DNA of 64,000 bases from Eisenbergiella tayi (GTDB lineage: Bacteria > Bacillota > Clostridia > Lachnospirales > Lachnospiraceae). Where the stretch lies: assembly GCF_001881565.1 (NCBI RefSeq), contig NZ_MPDJ01000002.1, positions 544,599 to 608,598 on the forward strand, given 5' to 3'. Of this stretch, positions 53,299 to 62,307 are shown one piece after another; within the stretch, counting starts at the first letter, position 1; each line of letters starts with the position of its first letter. Position numbers and translations under genes: made by a program. Below the pieces are notes generated by a model. That model had not been told where the DNA came from. It searched no databases and saw only the letters and a list, made by a program, of their open reading frames with translations.

Positions 53299-54180
53299 TC
53301 ATATCCCCTTGCTGATTCGTCTTTCCTTGATTTTCTGCAGACCCAATACTATTGCCAGTCCCGCCAGACAGGCTATTATATTGAAGTTGGAAAAGCTCAG
53401 GGCTTCTTTAGGTACCGATAAGGTCGTCGGCCCCATTACAATGGCGTACAGCGAACCGATCATCATACCCAGAATAACAAATATCGTTTGGGGCCGGAAT
53501 TTCTCCAGGCATATTTTGATTATCCTCACTACCGATACCGCGCCGGATATTACGCCGCAGCCGAAAAACAGCATGGAAGGGATATAGGAAAAATGGAAAT
53601 GCAGAATCTCTTTTACCGCCGTAACAACAGGCATATAGGCGCCGAACACCAGCAGCAGCGTCGATCCTGATATTCCCGGCAAAAACATTGCCGATATGGA
53701 CACCATTCCGATGAGAAACAGCTTTATCCCTTCCGTCAAAGAAAACACGGATAAATCCATGCCTGCCGATTCTGATCTGCTGTTATAATAGGTAATCAGA
53801 GCAACAACAGCAATTCCTGCCAACAGGCAGATCACATTCTTTATCCCAATTTTAATATTCTTTTTTTCTTCCGATATAATAAGAGGGATAGCGCCGAGAA
53901 TAAAACCTATGAATAAAGAACTGACAAGGTAAATCTTGCTTTCAAATAATGCGGAAAGCACAAGCACAGCGGCAATCATACCCGCCGCCCATCCCACGCC
54001 AAGCTTTAATAAATATTTGAGTCCTTCTGTCTTTTCTTCTTTTTTTCCGAATACCACATTATTGATGGATGCTATAAAATGGTCATAAAATCCCATTATA
54101 AAAGCTATCGTACCGCCGGATACTCCCGGCACGCTGTCAGCAAGCGCCATGCAGACGCCGTTAATTCCTTCCTGTATCAT
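53299..54180 (-). CDS. DUF368 membrane protein (PopT-like polyprenyl-phosphate translocase)
   Basis: 293 aa from ATG 54178-54180 with AAAGGAAA upstream. About nine hydrophobic segments. DUF368 signature ADSVPGVSGGTIAFIMGFYD at the N-terminus and the repeated motif AMFLPGISGSTLLLVFGAY in the middle, an inverted-repeat architecture. Recent work identified DUF368 proteins (PopT) as transporters that return undecaprenyl phosphate across the membrane for cell wall synthesis. Function assigned by family. Confidence 0.88.
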   Translation of the reverse strand: MIQEGINGVCMALADSVPGVSGGTIAFIMGFYDHFIASINNVVFGKKEEKTEGLKYLLKLGVGWAAGMIAAVLVLSALFESKIYLVSSLFIGFILGAIPLIISEEKKNIKIGIKNVICLLAGIAVVALITYYNSRSESAGMDLSVFSLTEGIKLFLIGMVSISAMFLPGISGSTLLLVFGAYMPVVTAVKEILHFHFSYIPSMLFFGCGVISGAVSVVRIIKICLEKFRPQTIFVILGMMIGSLYAIVMGPTTLSVPKEALSFSNFNIIACLAGLAIVLGLQKIKERRISKGI

Positions 54181-54291
54181 TGTTTTTTCCTTTCTGCCAT
54201 TGATTCCTAATAGGATTCCCAAATTTTACGAATTTTATCTTCCCTGTAATCGACTCGCATGTATTCTTTTTACGGCAGAAATTGAATCACT

Positions 54292-54321
54292 AAAAAAGAT
54301 CCGATGCAAATACATCCGATC
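54292..54321 (-). terminator. Terminator of the EamA transporter gene
   Basis: Minus strand stem GATCGGATG / CATCGGATC with one mismatch and a 6-nt loop, then TTTTTTAG, 49 bp after the EamA gene stop. Confidence 0.8.
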
Positions 54322-54369
54322 TCTTTAAAATAACTATATACAAAATAGAAGCCGCTGCCTGACTCGCAA

Positions 54370-55230
54370 TCATAGCAGCATAAGCAATGTGCCTGCCACT
54401 ATCAGAACTAATCCCGACGCTGATTTCCTGTTCAGCTTTTCATGGAATACCAGATATGCAAACCCTATCGTAATCAGAATACTGAGTTTATCTATCGGAA
54501 CCACCACGCTCGCAGGCCCTGTCTGCAGCGCCCTGTAATAGCACAGCCAGGAACCCCCTGTCGCAAATCCGGAGAGTATCAGAAAGATCCAGCTCTTTTT
54601 ATCTATGCTTCGTATCGTATTCTGTTTTTTAGTAACAAACACAACAATCCATGCCATGATCAATACAACGATTGTACGGATGGCCGTTCCCAAATTGGAA
54701 TTAATCCCTTCAATGCCAACCTTGCCGAGTATGGAAGTCAGACTCGCAAAAACAGCCGAGCCAAAAGCATAAATAAGCCATTTACCATTCTGCTCCCCTG
54801 TCCCTTCCGTTTTCTTCTTTTCAATCATCAGAAATGTTCCCACGGCGATCAGAACGATGGCTGCGGCCTTAATCCATGTAATCCCTTCCTTCAGAAAAAT
54901 AATCGCTAATATCATGGTGAGAATTGTACTAGACTTATCTATCGGCGTAACCTTATTCACATCGCCCAGCTGCAGTGCCTTAAAATAGCATAGCCAAGAA
55001 GCCCCTGTCGCAATTCCGGAAAGTATCAGAAATACAAGGGTCCGTGTGCTGACCTCAGAAAGCCCTCCCTGGGATCCCGTAATAAATACCATAAGCCATG
55101 AAAAGGCAAGAACGACAATAGTTCTTATTGCTGTCGCGACGTTGGAATCTATGTTCTTAATCCCGCACTTTGCCAAAATAGCTGTTAAACCTGCAAAAAC
55201 AGCCGAACCGAACGCAAATGCTATCCACAT
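54370..55230 (-). CDS. EamA/DMT-superfamily transporter
   Basis: 286 aa with ten hydrophobic segments in two homologous EamA halves. The repeat is plain: WIAFAFGSAVFAGLTAILAK in half 1 and WLIYAFGSAVFASLTSILGK in half 2, each followed by ATAIRTIVVL or GTAIRTIVVL. The ATG at 55228-55230 has AGAGG upstream and replaces a TTG two codons earlier. Exporter or importer of a small metabolite, substrate unknown. Single-gene transcript by its own terminator. Confidence 0.9.
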   Translation of the reverse strand: MWIAFAFGSAVFAGLTAILAKCGIKNIDSNVATAIRTIVVLAFSWLMVFITGSQGGLSEVSTRTLVFLILSGIATGASWLCYFKALQLGDVNKVTPIDKSSTILTMILAIIFLKEGITWIKAAAIVLIAVGTFLMIEKKKTEGTGEQNGKWLIYAFGSAVFASLTSILGKVGIEGINSNLGTAIRTIVVLIMAWIVVFVTKKQNTIRSIDKKSWIFLILSGFATGGSWLCYYRALQTGPASVVVPIDKLSILITIGFAYLVFHEKLNRKSASGLVLIVAGTLLMLL

Positions 55231-55296
55231 AACCAAACCTCTTTTCTCTTATTGCCCTTCCGCTTTCTTTGCCGTCCTTTTGCTTTATACGGTATT

Positions 55297-56070
55297 TTAC
55301 CGGCTTCCTCGTTCCATATATTCTGTCATATACGCCCTGATTTTACGGAACTGCTCCCTTGTGACCGGGTTCTGCGACTCAAAATCCATCAGCTTCAGCA
55401 GATATCCCTGCCTTTTCACAATCTGCCTGCTTTCCGGAAACTGCAGTTCAAAAACCAGGGAAATATGTCCCACCAGATGATCCGCAGCCGTCCTCTTCAG
55501 GCTGCGCAGAATGGCATGCTCCTCGTAAAAAGCCTCCATTACGGCTTCCGAAACCGGACAGCTCCTGAGTTCCTGTGAAGATACATTATAAATTTCCTCC
55601 GGAGGGAAATCCACATTCACCTTCAGAATGTCTATTTTATCCGCATCCCGCAGGATATGACAGAACCTTTCCGTCCTCTCATCCGGCATATCGGGAATGC
55701 GGTACGCGCTGTGATACCGTACCGCATTCCAAAGCAGCGTATCTTCCGATGCATCCTCTGTATAATCCCTGATTTTTCCCTGTTCAAAAAGGATCTGCGC
55801 TCCGTATTCCGCATGATCAATGGAATCGGCGTCTATAAAGGTTCCGTAATTTTTCAGCTGTTCGAAACGGCCCGCATCATGAAGAAGCCCGGTAAACCAG
55901 GCCAGATCCTGTTCCTCTTTTTCCAGCTCCAGCGACCTGGCTATCTGTTCGCACAGTCCGGCCACCCGGAAGGTATGCTCAATTTTCAAACGGACTTTTT
56001 CTTCCTCCGCATTATAATGACTCACGTAATCACGAAAAGCTGCTTCCGCTTTCCCTCTGTCTATATTCAT
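55297..56070 (-). CDS. HD-domain phosphohydrolase-like protein
   Basis: 257 aa from ATG 56068-56070 with AAGGAAGG upstream. HD motif in LAWFTGLLHDAGRFEQ, the first His in KIEHTFRVAGL and a later Asp in ILRDADKIDILKV complete the metal-binding set. Family members hydrolyse phosphate esters of nucleotides or act as signalling hydrolases. The start overlaps the SdpI-like stop by 4 bp, so they are one transcript. Substrate not inferable. Confidence 0.87.
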   Translation of the reverse strand: MNIDRGKAEAAFRDYVSHYNAEEEKVRLKIEHTFRVAGLCEQIARSLELEKEEQDLAWFTGLLHDAGRFEQLKNYGTFIDADSIDHAEYGAQILFEQGKIRDYTEDASEDTLLWNAVRYHSAYRIPDMPDERTERFCHILRDADKIDILKVNVDFPPEEIYNVSSQELRSCPVSEAVMEAFYEEHAILRSLKRTAADHLVGHISLVFELQFPESRQIVKRQGYLLKLMDFESQNPVTREQFRKIRAYMTEYMERGSR

Positions 56071-56468
56071 GTTTCCTTCCTTTTCTGGCTCAGACACTTT
56101 TTCCCGTCTTTATCAAAAGCTTTATGCAGCGCTTTTTCCGTGGGTGCAACAACACCGATTAAAGGGATCATCTGGATAAAGCAAAGCACCCCTCCCACAG
56201 TTCCCACCGTATCCTCGCCTTTTCCATATAAAAACAGGAAAACAACCAGGGTGATGGCACCCGTGACAATACCGGAAATTTTCCAGATCCTTCCCATATA
56301 ATGATGGGCGAACTGCCAGGTATCCTCATTTTTCATGGACATGGAGGTCCTGTAACCGACCGCCGAATTGATCTCCCGCGGAGGCCTGCTCTGAAATCTC
56401 TTTCCAAAGCCAAACATACATATCGGTATCAGTAAATCCATCAGAAACATATAAATCCAGAATCCCAT
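56067..56468 (-). CDS. SdpI-like integral membrane protein
   Basis: 133 aa. Three hydrophobic segments (start, about residue 70-85, about 92-110) and the SdpI/YhfL family motif INSAVGYRTSMSMKNEDTWQ followed by FAHHYMGRIW. SdpI is the immunity and signal protein of the SdpC toxin in Bacillus; most clostridial relatives have no known toxin partner and none is seen here. Coupled with the HD gene. Confidence 0.85.
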   Translation of the reverse strand: MGFWIYMFLMDLLIPICMFGFGKRFQSRPPREINSAVGYRTSMSMKNEDTWQFAHHYMGRIWKISGIVTGAITLVVFLFLYGKGEDTVGTVGGVLCFIQMIPLIGVVAPTEKALHKAFDKDGKKCLSQKRKET

Positions 56469-56581
56469 TCCTTACACCGCCTTCCTGTCTGTCATTGTAT
56501 TCATGCGCACGCTGATCTGCATTGCTTTGCTTAATACTGTCATATGCCGCTGATGCCGGAAATACTTTGAACTTCATCTGT

Positions 56582-56989
56582 TTACATCACCTCGACAACC
56601 TCGAAGCGTTCAAACGTAATGGGCGTCTGATCGTTAAAAGTATAGCCTCGCCTGGCGGCGTCCCGTGTCCAATAGCGTATATTGCCCGCCTTCCATTGTT
56701 CAAAGGTTTCGTCCTCACCCTCAAGCTTTACCATATCCCAAGTCAGGTCGCAGAACTTCACCGTTTCAAGGTGCACCGTCTTTATCACACAGGCCGGATT
56801 GCCGCGCCCGTCAAGTACCAGTGATAAATCGCCCACATTTGGTTTCTGATCGCTCTCCAATACCACCGAGACTGTCGCCGTTTTCTTTCCGGACAGTACC
56901 AGCGCCAAAAGTTCGTCTGCCATTTCCGAGCTGTCGCCAAAGGCAAAGCGTTCAAAATAGTCATTATTTGTGTTTTCCATCGAATTCAT
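56582..56989 (-). CDS. ASCH-domain protein
   Basis: 135 aa covering one ASCH domain: FAFGDSSEMADELLALVLSG, KKTATVSV, then GDLSLVLDGRGNPACVIKTV and the end TPITFERFEVVEVM. The fold is PUA-related and binds RNA; some members hydrolyse N4-acetylcytidine. Driven by a near-consensus promoter at 57125-57153. The exact activity is not known. Confidence 0.9.
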   Translation of the reverse strand: MNSMENTNNDYFERFAFGDSSEMADELLALVLSGKKTATVSVVLESDQKPNVGDLSLVLDGRGNPACVIKTVHLETVKFCDLTWDMVKLEGEDETFEQWKAGNIRYWTRDAARRGYTFNDQTPITFERFEVVEVM

Positions 56990-57124
56990 TTTTTATTTAA
57001 TCCTCTCATAATTGATACTTCATCGTTCCCCTACTATCCTCCAAAGACAGACTGCTCATTTCCTGTTACAGCGTTAAGCTTCCGTCTAAGGAGAAGCCGT
57101 AACCGGCCGGGAAAAACTATTTTT

Positions 57125-57153
57125 ATCATACGCGATCCTAAATTCCTTGTCAA
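57125..57153 (-). promoter_or_regulatory. Near-consensus sigmaA promoter for the ASCH gene
   Basis: Minus strand: TTGACA (plus 57148-57153), 17 bp, TATGAT (plus 57125-57130). It is directed at the ASCH gene start at 56989, giving a 5' leader of about 130 nt. Confidence 0.85.
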
Positions 57154-57163
57154 TGAAACCAAA

Positions 57164-57197
57164 ACAGGCTTTTCCTTTTTCCGCCGGAAAAGCCTGT
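57164..57197 (-). terminator. Terminator of the ABC exporter pair
   Basis: Minus strand: ACAGGCTTTTCC, a 10-nt loop, GGAAAAGCCTGT, then TTTGGTTTC, about 60 bp after the stop of the second exporter gene. Confidence 0.82.
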
Positions 57198-57255
57198 ACC
57201 CGAAATCCTATGAAACCAGTTATCCCTTCATAGCTTAACACTCTGCTATTTCCTG

Positions 57256-59019
57256 TCACACGGCAAACTGGCTGTTATAAAGCTGTGCATAAAAACCTTC
57301 CGCCTTCAGCAGTTCCTCATGCCGCCCCTGCTCAATCACCTTACCGTCCTTCATCACCAGAATCACATCCGCCTCCCGGATAGTGGAAAGACGGTGGGCG
57401 ACGATGAAACTGGTCCTGCCCTCCATCAAGCGGGCAAAGGCCTCCTGGATTTTCATTTCCGTTCTCGTATCGATAGAGGATGTAGCCTCGTCCAGGATCA
57501 GCATGGGAGGCAGGCAAAGCATAACCCTTGTGATACAAAGCAGCTGCTTCTGCCCCTGGGACAGGCTTCCCCCATCCTCCGAGATCACCGTATCATATCC
57601 ATCAGACAGACGCTTAATAAAGCTGTGGGCGTGGGACGCCTTCGCGGCAGCCACAATTTCTTCCTCCGTGGCATCCGGTTTTCCCATCACAATATTTTCC
57701 CGGATGGTCCCCGCCTTCAGCCAGGTATCCTGAAGCACCATTCCGAATCCGGTGCGCAGGCTCTTTCTTGTCATATCCCTGATATCCGTACCGTCTATCT
57801 GTATTTCACCGCTGTCCACATCATAAAAACGCATCAGCAGATTGATCATGGTCGTCTTCCCGCAGCCGGTAGGCCCCACAATCGCCACTCTCTGCCCGGG
57901 CTTTACCGCCAGGTTAAAATCCTCAATCAGCCTCTGTTCCGGCGCATAAGAAAAATACACATGGGACAGATTTATTTTCCCCCGGAACGCATTGGCCAGA
58001 TCCACTGCATTCTCTTTTTCCGGCACCTGCGGCTCTTCCTCAATCAAATCAAAAATCCGTCCCGCACAGGCCAGGGCATTCTGCAACTCGGTCACCACCC
58101 CTGAAATCTCATTAAAGGGCTTCGTATACTGGTTGGCATAGCTTAACAGACAGGACAAATCACCTACGCTGATCCGCCCCGCAACCGCAGTCAGAGCGCC
58201 CACCAGGCCAACGCCTGTATATACCACATTGTTAACGAACCGAGTAGCCGGATTTGTAATCGAAGAATAAAAAATAGCTTTCAGGGAGCATTTTTCCAGC
58301 CGGTCATTGATTTCATCAAACTGCTCCATTGCCTTCTCTTCATGGCTGAAAGCCTGCACCACCCTTTGATTTCCTATCATCTCATCAATCAGGGATGTCT
58401 GCTCTCCCCTCGTTTCCGACTGCAGCCGGAACATGGTAAACGTCCGCTTCGCAATAAAAGCCGCCACAAAAAAGGACAGAGGCGTAATCAATACCACCAC
58501 AAAAGTAATCCCCACATTAGTAGCCAGCATGAAGAGAATGGTTCCCACAATGGTCATCACCCCTGTAAACAGCTGGGTAAAACCCATGAGCAGACCGTCC
58601 GCAAACTGATCCACATCCGCGATTACCCGGCTGACAATCTCACCATAAGAATGACTGTCAATATATTTCAAAGGAAGGATTTCAATTTTCCGGAAGGCTT
58701 CATTCCTGATATCCCTCACAATATGATAAGTCATTTTATTATTGCAGATATTCATAATCCACTGGGCCAGCCCGGTAAAAACAATAGCGACGGCGATCTG
58801 CTTTAAAATAGCAAGTACAGCAGGAAAATCCACCTTTCCCGCCCCAATAATATGATCAATAGCCCGCCCTGTAAGCTTTGGCACATACAAAGTCAGCGCC
58901 ACGCTCACCGCGGCAAAAAACAGGGATAGCCCCAGATAGAACCAATAAGGCTTCAAATAGCGCAGGACCTTGACAAACGTATCTTTTTGTGCAGTTATTT
59001 TCTGTTTTCCCTTTGCCAT
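57256..59019 (-). CDS. ABC multidrug-type exporter, canonical half
   Basis: 587 aa from ATG 59017-59019, one base after the previous stop and with AAAGGAGG upstream; a longer frame to 59127 is not needed. Six-helix domain (residues 20-310), ATPase domain with Walker A GPTGCGKTT, signature LSQGQKQLLCITRV, Walker B MLILDEATSSIDTRTE and switch His in VAHRLSTIREAD. It carries a catalytic Glu, whereas its partner has Asp, so the pair is a heterodimeric exporter of the TM287/288 or BmrCD kind. Substrate unknown. Confidence 0.93.
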   Translation of the reverse strand: MAKGKQKITAQKDTFVKVLRYLKPYWFYLGLSLFFAAVSVALTLYVPKLTGRAIDHIIGAGKVDFPAVLAILKQIAVAIVFTGLAQWIMNICNNKMTYHIVRDIRNEAFRKIEILPLKYIDSHSYGEIVSRVIADVDQFADGLLMGFTQLFTGVMTIVGTILFMLATNVGITFVVVLITPLSFFVAAFIAKRTFTMFRLQSETRGEQTSLIDEMIGNQRVVQAFSHEEKAMEQFDEINDRLEKCSLKAIFYSSITNPATRFVNNVVYTGVGLVGALTAVAGRISVGDLSCLLSYANQYTKPFNEISGVVTELQNALACAGRIFDLIEEEPQVPEKENAVDLANAFRGKINLSHVYFSYAPEQRLIEDFNLAVKPGQRVAIVGPTGCGKTTMINLLMRFYDVDSGEIQIDGTDIRDMTRKSLRTGFGMVLQDTWLKAGTIRENIVMGKPDATEEEIVAAAKASHAHSFIKRLSDGYDTVISEDGGSLSQGQKQLLCITRVMLCLPPMLILDEATSSIDTRTEMKIQEAFARLMEGRTSFIVAHRLSTIREADVILVMKDGKVIEQGRHEELLKAEGFYAQLYNSQFAV

Positions 59020-59020
59020 C

Positions 59021-60838
59021 TTAAGCCTCCTTTGCCTTCTCAAACTGGGAATAATAAATTTCCTGATAAGCCGGACAGCTTTCAAGAAGCTCCTCATGAG
59101 TACCGATTCCCGCCATTTCCCCATCATCCATTACAATGATCTGATCCGCATAACGGATGGAGGAAGCCCTCTGGGAAACAAGAAACACCGTAGGACTGTC
59201 CTTCATTTCCCTGACAGCCTTACGAAGCCTGGCATCCGTGGCAAAATCCAGTGCGGAGGCGCTGTCATCCAGAATCAGGATTTCCGGCGACCTCACCAAA
59301 GCCCTGGCGATAGTAAGACGCTGCTTCTGCCCCCCGGAAAGATTTTTTCCGCCCTGGGCAACCGGCGCATCCAGCCCCCCTTCCCTGGTATCTATAAATT
59401 CCCTGGCCTGGGAAATATCCAACGCACGGTAAATCTCCTCATCCGTAGCGTCCTCCTTCCCCCAAAGCAGGTTTTCCCGTATTGTCCCCTTAAATAAAAC
59501 CGCCTTCTGCAGGACAACGCCCACCTTCCTGCGCAGCTCCTCCAGACTATACTCCCTTACATCCTTCCCGCACACCAGCACCCGTCCCCTGGTAGCATCA
59601 TAAAAACGGGGAATCAGATTTACCAGAGAAGATTTTCCCGAACCGGTCCCCCCGATAACCCCGATTGTCTGCCCCTTATATGCCGTAAAATTAATATCCG
59701 TCAAAGACTCCGCCCCAGCATTCTTATAGGTCAGCCCCACATTTTCAAACCGCACCGCCGGAACCCCATCCTGCTGCGCCGCCCTTTCACGAGACAGCTC
59801 ATCCCCCTGGAACTCCCCGCTTCCATGAAATGCTTCGTTTCTATGGAATGCTTCGCTTCCATCCTTCCCATCAGAATCCCCCGGATCCTTCATACTCGTC
59901 TGAATCTCAAAAATACCCTGAATCCGGTTCCCGCAGGCTATCGCCTTAGTAATCGTGATAATCAGATTAGCCAGCTTAATCAACTCCACCAATATCTGAG
60001 ACATATAATTCACAAGAGCCACCACAGCCCCCTGCGTAATTATCCCGCCTTCCACCCGCCATGCTCCGATCCAAATCAACACAATAACCGCGCCATTAAT
60101 AATAATATAAGTAACAGGATTCATCAGCGCAGAAATCTTACCCACATACTTCTGCATCGAAGTCAGCCCATCATTGCTCTCCTCAAACCGGGCAATCTCA
60201 CTCTCCTCCTTATTAAAGGCCCTCAGCACACGCACCCCCGTCAGATTCTCCCTCGTAATTCCCAGAACCCTGTCAAGCCCTCCCTGCACCTTCTTATAAA
60301 GAGGCATCGTAACCATCATAATACCGAAAACCACCACAGAAAGCACCGGAATTGTCACCACAAAAATCAAAGCCGCCTTCACATCAATCGTAAAAGCCAT
60401 AACCATAGCCCCGAACACAATAAAAGGCGAACGCAGAAACAGACGCAGCACCATATTCACCCCATTCTGTACCTGATTCGAATCACTCGTCATCCTCGTA
60501 ATCAACGTAGAAGTCCCGATAGTATCCATCTCCGTAAAAGACAGCCCCTGAATATGAGCAAACAAAGCATGCTTCATCTTAGCCGCAAACCCAACCGCTG
60601 CCTTCGCAGCAAAATACTGAGCCGTAATCGAACACACCAGCCCGACCACCCCCAGCATTATCATAACCAGGCACATCTTCCCGATATACCCCCTGTCCCC
60701 ATTACCGATACCCGTATCAATAATAGCCGCCATAACCAAAGGCACCAACAACTCAAAAGAAGCCTCCAACAACTTAAAAAGCGGCGCCAGAACCGTCTCC
60801 TTCTTATAATCCTTCAAATAAACAAGTAATTTCTTCAC
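59021..60838 (-). CDS. ABC multidrug-type exporter, degenerate half
   Basis: 605 aa, GTG start with GGAGTGAGG upstream. Walker A GGTGSGKSS, signature LSGGQKQRLTIARAL, Walker B ILILDDSASALDFATD, where Asp stands in place of the catalytic Glu, and H-loop VSQRASSIRYAD with Gln in place of His. Both changes mark the non-hydrolysing site of heterodimeric ABC exporters. Between membrane and ATPase parts is a hydrophilic stretch (SDGKDGSEAFHRNEAFHGSG) with a repeated EAFH motif. First gene of the pair. Confidence 0.93.
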   Translation of the reverse strand: MKKLLVYLKDYKKETVLAPLFKLLEASFELLVPLVMAAIIDTGIGNGDRGYIGKMCLVMIMLGVVGLVCSITAQYFAAKAAVGFAAKMKHALFAHIQGLSFTEMDTIGTSTLITRMTSDSNQVQNGVNMVLRLFLRSPFIVFGAMVMAFTIDVKAALIFVVTIPVLSVVVFGIMMVTMPLYKKVQGGLDRVLGITRENLTGVRVLRAFNKEESEIARFEESNDGLTSMQKYVGKISALMNPVTYIIINGAVIVLIWIGAWRVEGGIITQGAVVALVNYMSQILVELIKLANLIITITKAIACGNRIQGIFEIQTSMKDPGDSDGKDGSEAFHRNEAFHGSGEFQGDELSRERAAQQDGVPAVRFENVGLTYKNAGAESLTDINFTAYKGQTIGVIGGTGSGKSSLVNLIPRFYDATRGRVLVCGKDVREYSLEELRRKVGVVLQKAVLFKGTIRENLLWGKEDATDEEIYRALDISQAREFIDTREGGLDAPVAQGGKNLSGGQKQRLTIARALVRSPEILILDDSASALDFATDARLRKAVREMKDSPTVFLVSQRASSIRYADQIIVMDDGEMAGIGTHEELLESCPAYQEIYYSQFEKAKEA

Positions 60839-61084
60839 ACCCTCACTCCTTCAATTCCCAGCCATCCATGCAGACCCTGTTCCAAAACACACAAGCCATC
60901 CCAACTAACCAGCCCGTCCGCCCGCATCAACTGCCACTCAACAATATCCTTGCCAAAATTCCTCATCTATCGTATCATAAAATCAAATATATGAAAATTA
61001 TTATATTTATATATAACCCATATCTTTTTCATATACTTACTTTTATAGACTTTCTATCTCAACCTACACTGAACTTATTTTCCA

Positions 61085-61336
61085 GCTTCGTGAATTCCTG
61101 CCATCTGCCGTCCGCGTTATCGCCGCCTCCGCACACAGGAACCCCGTGCCATGCCGTGTTCCCTGGTGGGGCACGCTTTCGCTCTGCTAAAAACGCAGCG
61201 GTACTAAGATTGCACAGGACGCAATCTAAGGACCGGCGTTTTTAGAAGGCCCCGTCAGGGAACACGGCATGGCACGGGGTTCCTGTGTGCGGAGGCGGCG
61301 ATAACGCGGACGGCAGATGGCAGGAATTCACGAAGC
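61085..61336. repeat. Giant palindrome 1: 81-bp perfect arms around a 90-nt structured core
   Basis: Arms 61085-61165 and 61256-61336 are perfectly inverse-complementary over 81 bp. The core 61166-61255 itself folds: CTAAAAACGC pairs with GCGTTTTTAG and AGATTGC with GCAATCT around ACAGGAC. Core blocks CGGTACTAAG and CTAAGGACCGGCGT recur in palindrome 2 in the same order. The element lies in the divergent space between the ABC exporter pair and the LysR gene. No ORF or transposase is inside. Confidence 0.95.
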
Positions 61337-61362
61337 GCCCCCCCCCAGAGAGGCCACCCCCC

Positions 61363-62307
61363 ATGGATTTAAAACAACTAACCTATTTTGTCACCGTAAT
61401 AAAAGAAGGCACCATCTCCGGCGCCGCCAGAAAACTGAACCTCTCCCAGCCACCGCTGAGTACCCAGATGAAGCTCCTGGAAGAAGAATTCGGCTGCGTA
61501 CTATTCGAAAGAGGATCCCGGAAAATACAGCTTACGGAAGCCGGACAGCTTCTCTATGAAAGAGCTGTCACCATGCTGGAACTGTCTGAAGTAACCAAAA
61601 AAGAACTTCTGGATTACCGCAACGGGCTGACCGGCGCGCTCCGACTGGGAGTTGTATCCTCTGTGGGCTGCAGCCTGCTCCCCGAATGGGTGTCCGCCTT
61701 CCACAGCGAATTCCCGGCGATCCGTTTCGAATTATATGAAGCGAATACCTATCAGCTGCTGGAACAGCTTCGCTCCAACCTGATCGAGCTGGCTATCGTC
61801 CGCACCCCATTTCACGGGGAAGAATTCGCCTGCACCACACTCCGCCACGAGCCCATGCTTGCCGTGGGAACCGAAGCCTGTTTTTCCGATGTCCGCGGCA
61901 GCGCCGGTTCCAACCTTCCCGACAGCGCCAATATCTCCGGCATCCTCCTCCGCGATACCATATCCCTGCAAGCCTTAAGCCGCCTTCCGCTGATAATCTA
62001 CCGCAGATGGGAAGCCCCTCTGCGTGAGGCCTTCGCCAGGGAAGGGCTTTCTCCCTCCTGCTTCTGCATGAATGATGATGCCAGAACCTCTGTCTATTGG
62101 GCGGACGCCGGCCTTGGCGTGGGGATTGTGCCCGCCTCCTCCCGGCCGCTACTGCGCAATCCGCAGACAAAAGTATATGAAATAGGCGACAGCGGACTCT
62201 ATACCAGCATTTCCGTTGTCCACAACAAAAATGCATATTTGTCCACTATCGCCAGAAGGTTTTTAACACATTTGGTAACTGTTCAGCCCTCCCCTCCGCC
62301 AGCCTAG
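61363..62307 (+). CDS. LysR-family transcriptional regulator
   Basis: 314 aa from ATG 61363-61365 (MDLKQLTYF), the standard LysR start; an upstream ATG lies inside palindrome 1. The winged HTH is at residues 1-60 (GTISGAARKLNLSQPPLSTQ MKLLEEEFG), followed by a linker helix and a two-lobe effector-binding domain (GALRLGVVSSVG...). The ribosome binding site AGAGAGG lies between two C-runs (9 C and 6 C). The last 12 codons and the stop lie inside the left arm of palindrome 2. Effector unknown; it may control the divergent ABC exporter pair. Confidence 0.92.
   Translation: MDLKQLTYFVTVIKEGTISGAARKLNLSQPPLSTQMKLLEEEFGCVLFERGSRKIQLTEAGQLLYERAVTMLELSEVTKKELLDYRNGLTGALRLGVVSSVGCSLLPEWVSAFHSEFPAIRFELYEANTYQLLEQLRSNLIELAIVRTPFHGEEFACTTLRHEPMLAVGTEACFSDVRGSAGSNLPDSANISGILLRDTISLQALSRLPLIIYRRWEAPLREAFAREGLSPSCFCMNDDARTSVYWADAGLGVGIVPASSRPLLRNPQTKVYEIGDSGLYTSISVVHNKNAYLSTIARRFLTHLVTVQPSPPPA

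Noticed and set aside
56326..56577. 83-codon minus-strand ORF overlapping the SdpI-like gene
   Set aside because: Its second half is a frame-shifted reading of the SdpI-like gene; the first 39 codons might be a small gene but no support was found.
59825..60829. 334-codon plus-strand ORF rich in His, Asn, Arg and Gln
   Set aside because: Antisense to the ABC exporter gene; its composition reflects the complementary codon bias.
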